From positions 310,001-374,000 of the forward strand of contig JADJHU010000001.1 in assembly GCA_016707425.1 (NCBI GenBank): a stretch of 64,000 nucleotides of DNA. The letters are read 5' to 3'. Shown here one piece after another: positions 8,408 through 17,759 of the stretch. The notes under the pieces are model-generated. The model ran no database searches and was not told the origin of the DNA. It worked only from the letters and a program-made list of their open reading frames with translations. The DNA comes from Gammaproteobacteria bacterium. GTDB lineage: Bacteria; Pseudomonadota; Gammaproteobacteria; Steroidobacterales; Steroidobacteraceae. Numbering within the stretch: position 1 is the first letter of the stretch; the number at the start of each line of letters is the position of its first letter. The position numbers and the translations under genes are program-made.

Positions 8408-9592
8408 ATGGAACACATAGAGCCATTCGCCATCTCGATCGACGACGCCGTGCTCGACGATCTGCGCGAACGGCTGCGGCGGGCGCGACTCCCGCGCGAT
8501 TTCGCCAACGAGGACTGGTCGTACGGCACGAACGGCGCCTACCTGCGTTCGCTCCTCGACTACTGGCTCGAGAGCTACGACTGGCGGGCGCGCGAGCGCG
8601 CCATGAATGAGCTCGCACACTTCCGGGCGAACATCGACGGACTGCCCATCCATTTCGTGCACGTGCGGGGTCGCGGGCCCGCGCCGATGCCGCTCGTGCT
8701 TTCGCACGGCTGGCCCTGGACCTTCTGGGACTACCGCGACGTCATCGGACCATTGAGCGACCCGGCCACTCACGGCGGCGATCCGGCGGACGCTTTCGAC
8801 ATCGTCGTGCCCTCGCTTCCCGGGTTCGGCTTCTCGACACCGATCACGCGCACGGGCGTCAACGCCTGGACCACGGCGGATCTGTGGCACGAGCTCATGA
8901 CCGGCGTACTCGGCTACGAGCACTTCGCTGCCGCCGGCGGCGACTGGGGCGCGATCGTCACGGCACAGCTCGGACACAAGTATCCCGAGCGGCTCATCGG
9001 GATCTATGTCGTCGGCACGGTCGCGGCACTCGCATTTTTCTCCGGCGAGCGTCCCTGGGATCCCTTCATGGAGCACATCGCTTCGCTCACGGGCGATGAT
9101 CGCGCACGATTCATCGAGTGGAGTCGGCGCTTCGCGAGCCACGTGGCCGTACAGGTACTCGATCCACAGACGCTCGCCTCCGCGATGCACGACTCGCCGG
9201 CCGGGCTCTGCGCCTGGCTTCTGGAACGTCGCAGGGCTTGGAGCGACTGTGGCGGCGATGTCGAGCGCCGCTTCTCGAAAGACACACTGCTCGACCACAC
9301 CATGCTGTACTGGGCCACCGGCGCCTTCTCGAGCTCAGTGCGCTACTACGCCGAGGCGGCGCGCTACAAGTGGACGCCGGCGCACGATCGCACGCCTCTC
9401 ATCGAAGTGCCAACCGGCGTCACCGTCTACCGGGCCGATGCGCCACCGCTGCCCCTGCGGGACGCGGACCCCCGTCTCTTCCCGCTGCACTTCCAGAAAG
9501 TACGTGAATCGGGCGGACACTTCGCTCCGGCGGAGGAGCCCGCGGCATTCGTCGAGGATGTGCGGGCGGCGTTCCGGCCACTGCGGAGATGA
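8408..9592 (+). CDS. Epoxide hydrolase, alpha/beta fold with EHN domain
   Basis: The 394-residue protein has the N-terminal epoxide-hydrolase domain (EPFAISIDDAVLDDLRERLRRARLP) and the alpha/beta hydrolase core: oxyanion-hole HGWP near residue 98, nucleophile Asp in GGDWG near residue 178, and a catalytic His in ESGGHFAP near the C-terminus. It would open epoxides to diols in the cytoplasm. I chose the ATG at 8408 over 8375 because a GGAG lies 8 bases upstream. Confidence 0.87.
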   Translation: MEHIEPFAISIDDAVLDDLRERLRRARLPRDFANEDWSYGTNGAYLRSLLDYWLESYDWRARERAMNELAHFRANIDGLPIHFVHVRGRGPAPMPLVLSHGWPWTFWDYRDVIGPLSDPATHGGDPADAFDIVVPSLPGFGFSTPITRTGVNAWTTADLWHELMTGVLGYEHFAAAGGDWGAIVTAQLGHKYPERLIGIYVVGTVAALAFFSGERPWDPFMEHIASLTGDDRARFIEWSRRFASHVAVQVLDPQTLASAMHDSPAGLCAWLLERRRAWSDCGGDVERRFSKDTLLDHTMLYWATGAFSSSVRYYAEAARYKWTPAHDRTPLIEVPTGVTVYRADAPPLPLRDADPRLFPLHFQKVRESGGHFAPAEEPAAFVEDVRAAFRPLRR

Positions 9593-9745
9593 GAGCTGCG
9601 TGCCGCCGGGCACGGTCACGGCCATCGGGCCCCTCGATTACCTGACCCGGGCGGTGCGGCCCCATGGCGACGGCACCCCCCAGTGACAGGTCGGGACCGG
9701 ACATCGAAGTGGCCAAGATGCCGGGAGGCCGCATCCGCGGCGCGA

Positions 9746-10243
9746 CTACAGCCCCGCCGCTTCCTTCTTCGCCAGCTCGACGAGCCTCGCCTTCGGCGCG
9801 AGCCCTTCCACGACGAAGACGATGTTCCCCCTGCGCGCGACGACCACGCCACCCGCGAGGTTCCCGGTGTAGGCACGATAGCGCGCCTCATGACCCACAC
9901 CCGACAGCGACTCGGGCGGAGGACCGTTGCTGAAAGCGTCACTGAGTGCAGACTTGAACGTGTACTGCACGAGATTCCTGTCCTTCACGGCAAGGATCCG
10001 CGTCATGATGTTCCTGCCGTCGGCGCTGTTCCACACGCAGTTGTCGCCGCCGCTCGGGTCGGGTCCCGATGCGCTCTGGTCGATCCTGACGGCGGCACCC
10101 AGTGCCGCGCCGACCTGCTGCAGCGTCAGCAGGTCGCAGGCCGACCTGGTTCGCGCGAGGACTGGCCCGGCGGCCATGCCTGCCACGAGCGCACCCAACC
10201 CCGCCTGCAGGAACATCGTGCGAGCCACCGTTCCCTTGCCCAT
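9746..10243 (-). CDS. Exported hypothetical protein, DUF3558-like
   Basis: The 165-residue product starts at the ATG at 10243 behind a GGGGAG ribosome site. An N-terminal signal peptide is followed by ACDLLTLQQVGAALG and, near residue 65, CVWNSADGR, two cysteines that could pair. The CDLLT..EV..ALG pattern resembles DUF3558-type exported proteins, but that is inference from a short motif. No neighbours suggest a function. Confidence 0.6.
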   Translation of the reverse strand: MGKGTVARTMFLQAGLGALVAGMAAGPVLARTRSACDLLTLQQVGAALGAAVRIDQSASGPDPSGGDNCVWNSADGRNIMTRILAVKDRNLVQYTFKSALSDAFSNGPPPESLSGVGHEARYRAYTGNLAGGVVVARRGNIVFVVEGLAPKARLVELAKKEAAGL

Positions 10244-10382
10244 GATCAGCTCCCCGCGCTCACCGCGCATTACTCCGGTCAAGCGTTCGCGTAAGGCTCA
10301 GCATCGCTTCCGCGTGCACGGTCCCCGCCAGTGTCTACGGATAGCCTCATCGGGCAGTGACCGATGCCTGTTCCTGTGGATA

Positions 10383-11354
10383 TCAATTCTGCCACACGCA
10401 TTGCGCTGGCGGCGCGGCACGGACGGTGGTTCGCAGTGCTGCGATCTCCTGCATGCTCGCGGCCACCTCGTCAGCCAGCGGACGGCCTGCGGCTTCCGCA
10501 CGCGCCCGCTCGATCTCCTGCGACGCGAGATCATGGCAGCCGCGCTTCGCGAGCAGCAAGGCCAGGTTGTTGCGCGCGGCTACGTGCAACGGGTCGAGTG
10601 CGAGCACACGACGATAAGCGTCCTCCGCCGCGCCGGGTTGTCCCTCATCCAGGCGCGCGCCGGCGAATGCAAACCAGGCCAGCGGCTGCTCGGGCCAGCG
10701 CGCCACCGCTGCAGCGTAGCTCCGGGCCGCAGCCTGGGGTTGAGCAGTTGCTTCTAGATCGCTCGCTGCGCGCAGATAGCGTGCCGCATCCGCGTGCGCC
10801 GGCAATTCACCCGGCCTCAGAGCGATGAAGCCCCAGCGATCCGCCCGCTGCCAGGTGGCGAGAAATCGTCGCGCCGCAAGCTCCTGGCGACGCGTCGTGC
10901 CCGAGCGCAGAATGAAACGCCCCCTGTCACCCTCATAGCCGATCACCACCGCATAGTGCCAGACCGGGTGGCCACGCGAGCCGAAGTTCTGCAGCACCAG
11001 CACCGGATGTCCCGCATCGAGCTCGGCGAGCAGCGCCGCAGGATCCCGATCGATGACGTAGGGCAATCGCGCGTGGCGCCGCGTGGCCGCGAGGAGCTCC
11101 GCCTGCAGGCTGCCCTTGCGCGCCGGCAGGTAGACCTCGGGAACGAGCGCATCTGCGTCGGTCGCAATGCCAGTCGCGACCAGCACCGTTGCCAGTGCGG
11201 CCGGACCGCATTGGTATTGTTCCTGAGGGAAAAACGGCGTATCGACGAGCTCTACACGCGTCGCGCCGGCTCCCGCCGGCCGCAGCGAGAGATCGCTGCA
11301 GCCGGCAGCACCGAGCAGAGCGAGGCTCGCGAGAACGAGTCGCGCCGACCTCAC
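10383..11354 (-). CDS. PA2778-type lipoprotein: C39-like cysteine peptidase plus TPR
   Basis: The 323-residue lipoprotein (lipobox AAGC near Cys19) has a papain-like C39 domain: FFPQEQYQCGPAALATVL with catalytic Cys near 50 and GHPVWHYAVVIGYEG with catalytic His near 133. From about residue 185 there are tetratricopeptide repeats (AAAVARWPEQPLAWFAFAGARLDEGQPGAAEDAYRRVLALDPLH). This matches the PA2778 family of Pseudomonas. It is coupled (4-bp ATGA overlap) to a PA2779-family gene, the usual pair. It probably acts at the outer membrane or in the periplasm; the substrate is unknown. Confidence 0.85.
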   Translation of the reverse strand: MRSARLVLASLALLGAAGCSDLSLRPAGAGATRVELVDTPFFPQEQYQCGPAALATVLVATGIATDADALVPEVYLPARKGSLQAELLAATRRHARLPYVIDRDPAALLAELDAGHPVLVLQNFGSRGHPVWHYAVVIGYEGDRGRFILRSGTTRRQELAARRFLATWQRADRWGFIALRPGELPAHADAARYLRAASDLEATAQPQAAARSYAAAVARWPEQPLAWFAFAGARLDEGQPGAAEDAYRRVLALDPLHVAARNNLALLLAKRGCHDLASQEIERARAEAAGRPLADEVAASMQEIAALRTTVRAAPPAQCVWQN

Positions 11355-11758
11355 TTATGGCTGCGAAAGACGTGTATGACGTTCAGGTAGTCGAGGAGCA
11401 GCAGTACCAGGAAGACGACACCGATCACGGCGAGGAAGCCCATGTCCCCGCCCGCCGGCGCATCGCGCATGCGCTGCGCGAGCTCCGCCAGCTCGGTGCT
11501 GCTCAATGATGCTGCACGCGCGGCCGCATCCGCCGGATCGACGCCAAAGACCTGCAGCTGCTTCTGCACGTCGGCGCGCGCAAGCTGCGACTGCACCAGC
11601 GCGAGATCGGCCGCACGCGCGGCATCTGCTTCGGCAGCGACCACGGCGGGCATCCCGATCATCCCGGCCCAGGCCCCGCGCGGGACACCCACCATCACCA
11701 TGGCGCCCAATGTCAATGTCAGTATCGATCGAACCAGCGTACGTGTCATGGAAGTCAA
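11351..11758 (-). CDS. PA2779-family membrane protein
   Basis: The 135-residue protein has an N-terminal signal segment (residues 10-31), a helical amphipathic middle with ARADVQKQLQVFGVDPADAAARAASLSSTELAELAQRM, and a C-terminal transmembrane helix (FLAVIGVVFLVLLLLDYL) before a short basic tail. This is the PA2779 layout. It precedes the C39/TPR lipoprotein gene with a 4-bp overlap and is the first gene of the pair. Confidence 0.82.
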   Translation of the reverse strand: MTSMTRTLVRSILTLTLGAMVMVGVPRGAWAGMIGMPAVVAAEADAARAADLALVQSQLARADVQKQLQVFGVDPADAAARAASLSSTELAELAQRMRDAPAGGDMGFLAVIGVVFLVLLLLDYLNVIHVFRSHK

Positions 11759-12121
11759 GCCTTCTCGAATGAAGTGAACCGAATTCCAATTCTAGCCCGT
11801 CGCCCCCCCTCAAGCGCGGGCTGTCGTCTTCAGGAGACAGCCCTGTCGACGGCGGCACGCGTTCATGAATGGCCGCGCCGGGAGCGCACCCCGCAGGGCG
11901 GCTCTGCCAGGTGTCGTTCTGCAGGCGGGGGCAGGTTTGCAGATGAGAAGCTTATGCCCGCCGGTCGCCACGCCAGTGCAGCGAGCCATACAGGTCTGTC
12001 GCCCCCGGTGCCTCTGTGAGCAGGCCCTTGCCTTCATCATCGACCCGCCGATAATCCGTTGCAGCTCGAGTCCGGCCCGGAAGCGCTCAGTCAATAATCT
12101 GGTGTCACAGCGAGTCGTGTC
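11759..12121. other. Non-coding gap between divergent genes
   Basis: No convincing gene or RNA is visible here. One hairpin is present (GGGCTGTC at 11818-11825 pairing with GACAGCCC at 11836-11843, 10-nt loop) without a T-run. The gap must hold the promoters of the PA2779 operon and the esterase gene, but no clear boxes stand out. Confidence 0.4.
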
Positions 12122-13042
12122 ATGAGAAGGAACGCCACCCTGTCCTGTACCCTGCTGGTGCTGCTGGCCGGAACGCTCGCCGTAGCCGGCCCCGGCGACA
12201 GGATGCGCGAGCGACCGAGCGGGCGCGACCGCGGTGCGGCCGTGCAGCAGGCGCCAGGCCGGCAGACGCTGAGCTACGGCACCGACCCCTTGCAGCAGCT
12301 CGACTTCTGGCCCGCCCAGAACGGCGACAAGCGCGCGCCGCTCGTGGTTTTCGTCCACGGCGGCGGCTGGAAGCACGGAAGCAAGGACAACGCCAGCGGC
12401 CCGTGGAAGGCACCGCACTACACGGGCCTCGGCTACGCCTACGCTTCACTCAACTACCGCCTGGTCCCGGCCAGCACGGTGGAGGACCAGGCCGCCGATG
12501 TCGCCAATGCCCTCAAGTACCTGATCACCGATGCCGCGCGGCTGGGCTTCGATCCCGCCCGGATTGTCATCATGGGTCACAGCGCGGGCGCGCACCTCGT
12601 GGCGCTGGTTGGCACCGATGAGCAGTACCTGAAACGCGCCGGGCTGAGCTTTGCGAATGTCGCCGGCGTGCTGCCGATCGATGGCGCTGCGTATGACGTC
12701 CCGCGCCAGATGAGCACGAGCGGCAGGTTCATGTCGGAGACCTATCTCCAGGCCTTTGGCAGCGACCCCGACCGCCAGCGCGCGCTGTCGCCGACGCTGC
12801 ACGCCCAGGCGCCGAATGCCCCGGCCTTTCTGATCATCCATGTCCAGCGGCCCGATGGCGTCGCGCAATCGAAGGAACTCGAAGCTGTGCTGAAGCAGGC
12901 CGGCACGCGGGTGGAGCGCCACGACTTTCCCGGCACCGGCCTGCGGGGCCATGCCGAGATCAATCGTCGCCTGGGCGACCCGGACTATGCGGCAACGCCG
13001 GTGGTGGACCGGTGGCTCAGTGCGGTGTTCGGGCGTAGATAA
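12122..13042 (+). CDS. Secreted alpha/beta hydrolase (esterase)
   Basis: The 306-residue protein has a signal peptide (to about residue 22) and the hormone-sensitive-lipase-like pattern: oxyanion hole HGGGW near residue 78 and nucleophile elbow GHSAGAH near residue 156. A C-terminal GLRGHAEIN supplies the probable catalytic His. It is likely an exported carboxylesterase; the substrate is unknown. The start overlaps nothing and the gene stands alone. Confidence 0.83.
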   Translation: MRRNATLSCTLLVLLAGTLAVAGPGDRMRERPSGRDRGAAVQQAPGRQTLSYGTDPLQQLDFWPAQNGDKRAPLVVFVHGGGWKHGSKDNASGPWKAPHYTGLGYAYASLNYRLVPASTVEDQAADVANALKYLITDAARLGFDPARIVIMGHSAGAHLVALVGTDEQYLKRAGLSFANVAGVLPIDGAAYDVPRQMSTSGRFMSETYLQAFGSDPDRQRALSPTLHAQAPNAPAFLIIHVQRPDGVAQSKELEAVLKQAGTRVERHDFPGTGLRGHAEINRRLGDPDYAATPVVDRWLSAVFGRR

Positions 13043-13174
13043 GCCCGGATTGTGGCGCAGAAGTCCCACGGAAGCCTCCTAGCGCAAGCCGTGCCGCCCG
13101 CCCCCTGAACCGCTCATACGTTCGTACGATGCATGCCGACGAGGCGGAGGGATATCTTTACCCCGCATTACGGC

Positions 13175-13208
13175 TTCCGGCGACCCGATCCTGACGGGTT
13201 CGCCGGAA
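13175..13208 (+). promoter_or_regulatory. Strong hairpin in the transketolase leader
   Basis: TTCCGGCG at 13175-13182 pairs perfectly with CGCCGGAA at 13201-13208; CCCG at 13184-13187 also pairs with CGGG at 13195-13198, with one-base bulges and a 7-nt loop. It lies 33 nt upstream of the GTG start and has no T-run, so it is more likely a leader structure or protein site than a terminator. Confidence 0.5.
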
Positions 13209-13241
13209 CCCGTATCGAAACCGCATGGAGAAACCGAGGAC

Positions 13242-14117
13242 GTGAGCAAGATCTGCCTGCATGATGTTCCCGCCCTGATCGACAAGGCGGGCGAAATCCG
13301 CAAGTACCTGTGTCGCAGCGCGCGCTACGCAGGCAACGTCCATCTCGCCGGACCGCTGTCGGCGACCGATGTGGCGGTCGCGCTGTACTACAAGCACCTC
13401 GGCTTCGATCCGGAGAACCTCGAAGATCCGGGCCGAAACATGTTCGTGCTCAGCAAGGGGCACAACGGGGTGCTCCTCTACTGCATCTTCTGCGATATGG
13501 GCCTGCATCCGTGGGAGGAACTCTACGAGAACTACAACAGGATCGGACACGTCTTCGGCGCACACCCGAACCGCAAGTACGTGCGGGGTGTCGAGGTTTC
13601 CACCGGCTCGCTCGGGCACGGGTTGAGCTGGAGCATCGGTTTCGCACACGCCAACCGTAACGAGGGCCTCGCTTCGCGGATCTTCTGCCTGCTCGGCGAC
13701 GGTGAGATGGAAGAGGGATCCAACTGGGAGGCGATCATGTACGCGGGCTCCCACCGGCTCGACAACATCGTCGCGATCGTCGACAACAACCACTGTTCCG
13801 CGTCGTTCATGGCCGGCGAGAACATCAAGTGGAATTCAATGGCCGATTGCTGGCGCGCCTTCGGATGGACCGTCTTCGACATCGACGGCACCGACATGCA
13901 CGAGATCGATCGCACGCTTTCTGGCCTGCCCTCGGTTGATCTGCAGAGCCCCGGAAAGCCGGTCTGCATCATCGCCAACACCACGAAAGGACAGGGGGTG
14001 TCGTACATGATGGACCGGCCCTATGCCTGGCACATCGGCGGACTCGACGACGAGAAGCTCGCAGAAACCGAGGCGCTGATCGATCAGTACACCGCGGAAC
14101 AGAAGAAGAGGATCTGA
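13242..14117 (+). CDS. Transketolase, N-terminal (TPP-binding) subunit
   Basis: The 291-residue protein covers the thiamine-diphosphate domain of transketolase: FVLSKGHNGVLLY, the TPP/metal motif GDGEMEEGSNWEAIMYAGSHRLDNIVAIVDNN (GDG near 150), and TTKGQGVSYMM. It starts with GTG behind GAGGA. The C-terminal subunit gene follows one base later. Split transketolases of this type transfer two-carbon ketol units in sugar-phosphate metabolism or serve specialised pathways. Confidence 0.9.
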   Translation: MSKICLHDVPALIDKAGEIRKYLCRSARYAGNVHLAGPLSATDVAVALYYKHLGFDPENLEDPGRNMFVLSKGHNGVLLYCIFCDMGLHPWEELYENYNRIGHVFGAHPNRKYVRGVEVSTGSLGHGLSWSIGFAHANRNEGLASRIFCLLGDGEMEEGSNWEAIMYAGSHRLDNIVAIVDNNHCSASFMAGENIKWNSMADCWRAFGWTVFDIDGTDMHEIDRTLSGLPSVDLQSPGKPVCIIANTTKGQGVSYMMDRPYAWHIGGLDDEKLAETEALIDQYTAEQKKRI

Positions 14118-14118
14118 A

Positions 14119-15084
14119 ATGGCCGGCTTCACCTTCAATATCTCCGACATCGCGGCGATGATGAACGCGAAGGACCAGGTCACGAAGAAGATGGTCCAGA
14201 TGGTCACCGACAACCCGAAGGTCTGTTACATCAACTCGGACGGCACCGGCAAGTCCGGACCGGTGCGTGAGCTGTACGACCGTCACCCCAACCGCGTGCT
14301 CGACGTCGGCATCGCGGAAATGAATCTCGTCACCATGGCCGCCGGGCTCGCCCGCAAGGGCTACATTCCGTACGGACAGACTTTCGGACCGTTCCTCTGC
14401 GTGCGCGCGCTCGACCAGATCCATAATGATCTCGCCTACAACGATCTTCCGGTGCGCCTGATCGGTACCCACGGCGGGCTGTCCTCCGGGTATGGCCCCA
14501 CGCACAACACGATCGTCGAGTTCGGCGTGATGAACGCGATTCCGAACATGACCATGATCGCACCCAGCGACGCCGCCCAGTGCGTGAAGATGCTCGAGGC
14601 GTCGCTCACGTGGCCCGGCCCCATCTACATCCGGATTCCGCGCGGCGAGGAACCTGCCGTCTACAATTCGGAATACGACTACGCGATCGGCAAGGCGATC
14701 GAGGTGCGCGACGGCAGCGACGTCACGATCATCGCCACCGGCACGGGGGTCTACAACAGCCTGCGCGCGGCCCTGATGCTGCAGGAAGAAGGGCTGAGCG
14801 TCGGCGTCATCGACATGCATACGGTGAAGCCCGTCGACCGCGAGGCGATCGAGCGGGCCGCGCGCAGGACAGGCACCCTCGTCACCGTAGAGGATCACAA
14901 TATCCTCGGCGGCCTCGGCAGCATCGTCGCCGACGCGCTGATGGAGGCCGGCGTACCGGCCCGGCTGAAAAAAATCGGCATCCCCGACGAATTCGTGAGC
15001 TTCGGCTACCCCGAGGAGATCTACCCGCATTACGGCTTCGACGGCCCTGGTATCGCAAGGACCGTGCGCGCGTTCTGCAGCTGA
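14119..15084 (+). CDS. Transketolase, C-terminal (pyrimidine-binding) subunit
   Basis: The 321-residue partner has the transketolase Pyr domain with the catalytic glutamate region VLDVGIAEMNLVTMAAGLARKG, GTHGGLSSGYGPTHN and IYIRIPRGEEP, followed by the C-terminal transketolase domain (VTIIATGTGVYNSLRAALML). It is translationally linked to the N-terminal subunit (1-bp gap), and the two should form one heteromeric enzyme. Confidence 0.9.
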   Translation: MAGFTFNISDIAAMMNAKDQVTKKMVQMVTDNPKVCYINSDGTGKSGPVRELYDRHPNRVLDVGIAEMNLVTMAAGLARKGYIPYGQTFGPFLCVRALDQIHNDLAYNDLPVRLIGTHGGLSSGYGPTHNTIVEFGVMNAIPNMTMIAPSDAAQCVKMLEASLTWPGPIYIRIPRGEEPAVYNSEYDYAIGKAIEVRDGSDVTIIATGTGVYNSLRAALMLQEEGLSVGVIDMHTVKPVDREAIERAARRTGTLVTVEDHNILGGLGSIVADALMEAGVPARLKKIGIPDEFVSFGYPEEIYPHYGFDGPGIARTVRAFCS

Positions 15085-15171
15085 TCCGCCCGGCCGCCGC
15101 AGCAGACACGAGAGTCCCTGCCCGCCATCGCTGCTATCCTTGCGGCTCTAGACGATCCGCGCCCTCGAGCC

Positions 15172-15870
15172 ATGATCATGCCGCGCCTCGCTCGCGAACT
15201 GCCCATTCATCACAGCCATGCCTGGCGTCGCGCAGTGCTGTTCGTCCTGCTGTGCGTCGCGCTGGCCGTGCTGGCCGGATCCGAGACCACTCACGCCGCG
15301 CTCATCCAGCTGCTCGACGAAGTCGAACCGGTGATGGCCAGCCAACCGGTCCGGGGCGCCACGCTGTTCGTCCTGTTCGCCGCGGTGTCGGCGATGGTGG
15401 CATTTGTGTCCATTGCCGCCGTCGTTCCGGTGGCCGTGTATGCCTGGGGCCCGTTCTCCTGCATCGTGCTCCTGTGGGTCGGCTGGATTCTGGGCGGCAT
15501 CGTGGCCTACTCCTTAGGCCGCTTCTTCGGTCGCCCCGTGATCAAGTGGCTCACACCGGACAGCGATGCACTGCAGGAGCTGGAGCGCCGCGTGCGACGC
15601 GACACCCCGTTCGGTCTGGTGTTCCTGTCTCAACTGGCGCTGCCGTCCGAAATTCCCGGTTACGTCCTCGGATTGGTGCGCTATCCGCCCCGGCTCTTTC
15701 TGCTGTCGCTCAGCCTGGCCGAGTTGCCCTATACGGTAGCCACGGTGTGGCTGGGAGAAAGTTTCGTGCAGGGCCGCAGCGGTCTCGTGCTATCCGTCGG
15801 CACAGCGGTCGCAGCGCTGAGTCTGATCACGTTCTACGCACTGCGACGCCAGCTGAGCGCCGGCAAGTGA
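15172..15870 (+). CDS. VTT-domain (TVP38/TMEM64-like) membrane protein
   Basis: The 232-residue protein has about five hydrophobic segments and the VTT/SNARE-associated signature WGPFSCIVLLWVGWILGGIVAYSLGRFFGR near residues 85-114, followed by FGLVFLSQLALPSEIPGYVLGLVRYP. Members are inner-membrane proteins of the DedA/TVP38 superfamily, some of which move lipids. The start MIMPRL offers two ATGs; the first is used. It stands alone. Confidence 0.78.
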   Translation: MIMPRLARELPIHHSHAWRRAVLFVLLCVALAVLAGSETTHAALIQLLDEVEPVMASQPVRGATLFVLFAAVSAMVAFVSIAAVVPVAVYAWGPFSCIVLLWVGWILGGIVAYSLGRFFGRPVIKWLTPDSDALQELERRVRRDTPFGLVFLSQLALPSEIPGYVLGLVRYPPRLFLLSLSLAELPYTVATVWLGESFVQGRSGLVLSVGTAVAALSLITFYALRRQLSAGK

Positions 15871-15968
15871 ACGCTGCGCTGAACCGACGCGCTCCAGCCC
15901 TGCTCGGCCGGCCTGCCGGGAAGTGATCCCGCTCGTGAGTGCGGCACGACACCGCATCGCTGATGGAG

Positions 15969-16370
15969 TCACGTCGCACCCGTGAGGAACCTGAGGGTCA
16001 GAGCCCGCGGACACAACCACCCGAGCACGCCTGCCACGACGAACAGCGCAGGAACATCGCCGTAAAGATGACCGATGTGCCCGGTGTCGACCACTGCCTG
16101 CACCGCCATGACCGCAGCGTGCACGATGCTGGACCAGATCGCGAAGGAAATGAGGCTGAGATGCTTCTCGGGACGAGCCGAGACGAGAATGAGGAAGACT
16201 CCCAGTGTGACGTAGATCGCGATGATCATGTGCAGATACTCTGACTGCCCGGGATGCCATGACCAGCCGGACGGCCAGAGTACCGTGAGCGGATAGATGC
16301 CAAAAACAAGGACTAGGCCGATCACACGGACTGCAATGGTGAGATATTTCTGGCGAGCAAGGTCGTCCAC
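15969..16370 (-). CDS. Four-helix membrane protein, DUF6632-like
   Basis: The 133-residue protein has four predicted membrane helices (residues about 11-30, 46-63, 73-97, 106-125) and short loops with HPGQSEYLHM. The layout is that of DUF6632-type proteins, an assignment made from memory. Function is unknown. About 260 bp upstream are without a recognisable gene. Confidence 0.6.
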   Translation of the reverse strand: MDDLARQKYLTIAVRVIGLVLVFGIYPLTVLWPSGWSWHPGQSEYLHMIIAIYVTLGVFLILVSARPEKHLSLISFAIWSSIVHAAVMAVQAVVDTGHIGHLYGDVPALFVVAGVLGWLCPRALTLRFLTGAT

Positions 16371-16629
16371 GGCGTTTCTCCTTCCGCGCAGACTCTGCGA
16401 CCCGGCGGCCGCACTTATGGGCTTTGACCCGGCGTCCGGCTTCAGGTTCGCTGCTCCGCTTCATCGCGCGTGGCGCAACCCCCCTGATGTCTTCTCCAGA
16501 GTGCAGGGATCAGCCAACATCGCGTCAGACCCACCTCACGAATGCGAATGAGAGCAGGCTGGCAATGCGACCCTGTGATCCTCATCTGGCTCCCGAGAGA
16601 GACGACTATGGCGGCGCGGCTGGGCCGGG

Positions 16630-16818
16630 ATGACGAATCCACCTACGATCCACGATGTCGGCGGCTTTCCGCGCGAGCTGTTCGAGGTGCAATACCCCGC
16701 GTCGGGCGACGCCACTCTGGTGCGCCACGTGTTTCCAGAGGCCGGCGTGGCGGTGGCGTTTCCGGTCGGGGGCGTGGACGGTGGTTCGATCTCGATGTTG
16801 AGCGTGCAGTTCGGCTGA
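16630..16818 (+). pseudogene. Remnant of a DODA-type extradiol dioxygenase
   Basis: This 62-residue frame starts MTNPPTIHDVGGFPRELFEV, close to the N-terminus of 4,5-DOPA extradiol-type dioxygenases, and ends GGSISMLSVQFG, close to their C-terminus. The roughly 200 residues in between, with the metal ligands, are missing. An in-frame internal deletion is the simplest reading. The family call is from motif memory. Confidence 0.55.
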
Positions 16819-16826
16819 GCCGGTCG

Positions 16827-17759
16827 TCAGAAGCGCAGTGTCGCACTCAGCCCAAGCATCCCCGAGTGCGCGACATAGCCATTGACGTCCGACGTCGACA
16901 CGCTGTGGCCATAGCCGTAGTCGAGACGGACCTGGCCCCAGGTGCCGGGTCGCCAGACCAGCCCTGCGCCCGCCGACACCAGCCTGTCCCGACGCGACGT
17001 GCCGACGAAGGCCTCGAAGTAGTCATCGAAGTATCGCCGATCGTACCCGGCAGCCACATAGCCGAGGATCGCCGCACTCGGGAAGAGCATGCGACTGGCC
17101 GACAGGGTCATACCGGCGCTCCAGGCCGAGTAGTCGGCAGGCTGCGTGCTCGCGCGCTCCACGTGCAGCTCGGTGTCAACCCTGGTTCCGCGGAACACGA
17201 AAGGCACGACGCCAGCGACACGGAAGCGATGGGCGGTCAGCTCGCGATCGCCGAAGTCGCGGGTGTAGATGACCGCCGGCAGATAGAGGCCACTGAGCAT
17301 CGCCGGTCCCAGCGTGCCGCTCACCCCGATGGCACCGGTGAAGGTGCTGTAGTCGAGGCTCGTCTCAGAGAAGTAGCGCACCGTCGAGACGCCGGCATCG
17401 GCGAACACGCTCACCCTCTCCGCGATGCGCGTACCGATGCCCGCACCGGCCTGCACCTGCGTGAAGCCGTCACTGATGCGCGCGCCAGGCGACAGGTAGG
17501 CGTTGCTGGTCCAGGAGACGTCCGCTGACCCGTGGATGTTGAACAGCCTCGTCCTGCGCAGGAGGAGGATATCCGTGTCGCCCGTCATGAGCGCGTCCTC
17601 CCGCCCCGCTTCCGCGGGCACACGGATCTGCTGACGGCTCCTTTCCTCCAGGTTCCCCGTCGGCGGCAGCGACTGCGCCGCGCTCAGCACAGGCGTGACC
17701 AGGGCAGCTGCGGTCGCGACCATCGCGAGGTCCCGGATCGACATAAGGGCGTCTCTCAT
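16827..17759 (-). CDS. Outer-membrane beta-barrel protein, last gene of the ECF-linked operon
   Basis: The 310-residue protein has a signal peptide (to about residue 28) and then alternating amphipathic strands rich in aromatic and glycine residues, ending in LSATLRF, a C-terminal aromatic residue as in Bam-inserted barrels. I see no plug or porin family motif. Its start overlaps the stop of the 815-aa gene (ATGA). It probably forms the outer-membrane component of a four-protein exported set. Confidence 0.7.
   Translation of the reverse strand: MRDALMSIRDLAMVATAAALVTPVLSAAQSLPPTGNLEERSRQQIRVPAEAGREDALMTGDTDILLLRRTRLFNIHGSADVSWTSNAYLSPGARISDGFTQVQAGAGIGTRIAERVSVFADAGVSTVRYFSETSLDYSTFTGAIGVSGTLGPAMLSGLYLPAVIYTRDFGDRELTAHRFRVAGVVPFVFRGTRVDTELHVERASTQPADYSAWSAGMTLSASRMLFPSAAILGYVAAGYDRRYFDDYFEAFVGTSRRDRLVSAGAGLVWRPGTWGQVRLDYGYGHSVSTSDVNGYVAHSGMLGLSATLRF

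Noticed and set aside
11818..11843. 8-bp stem hairpin as a terminator
   Set aside because: No T-run follows and it lies upstream of both flanking genes, so termination is unlikely.
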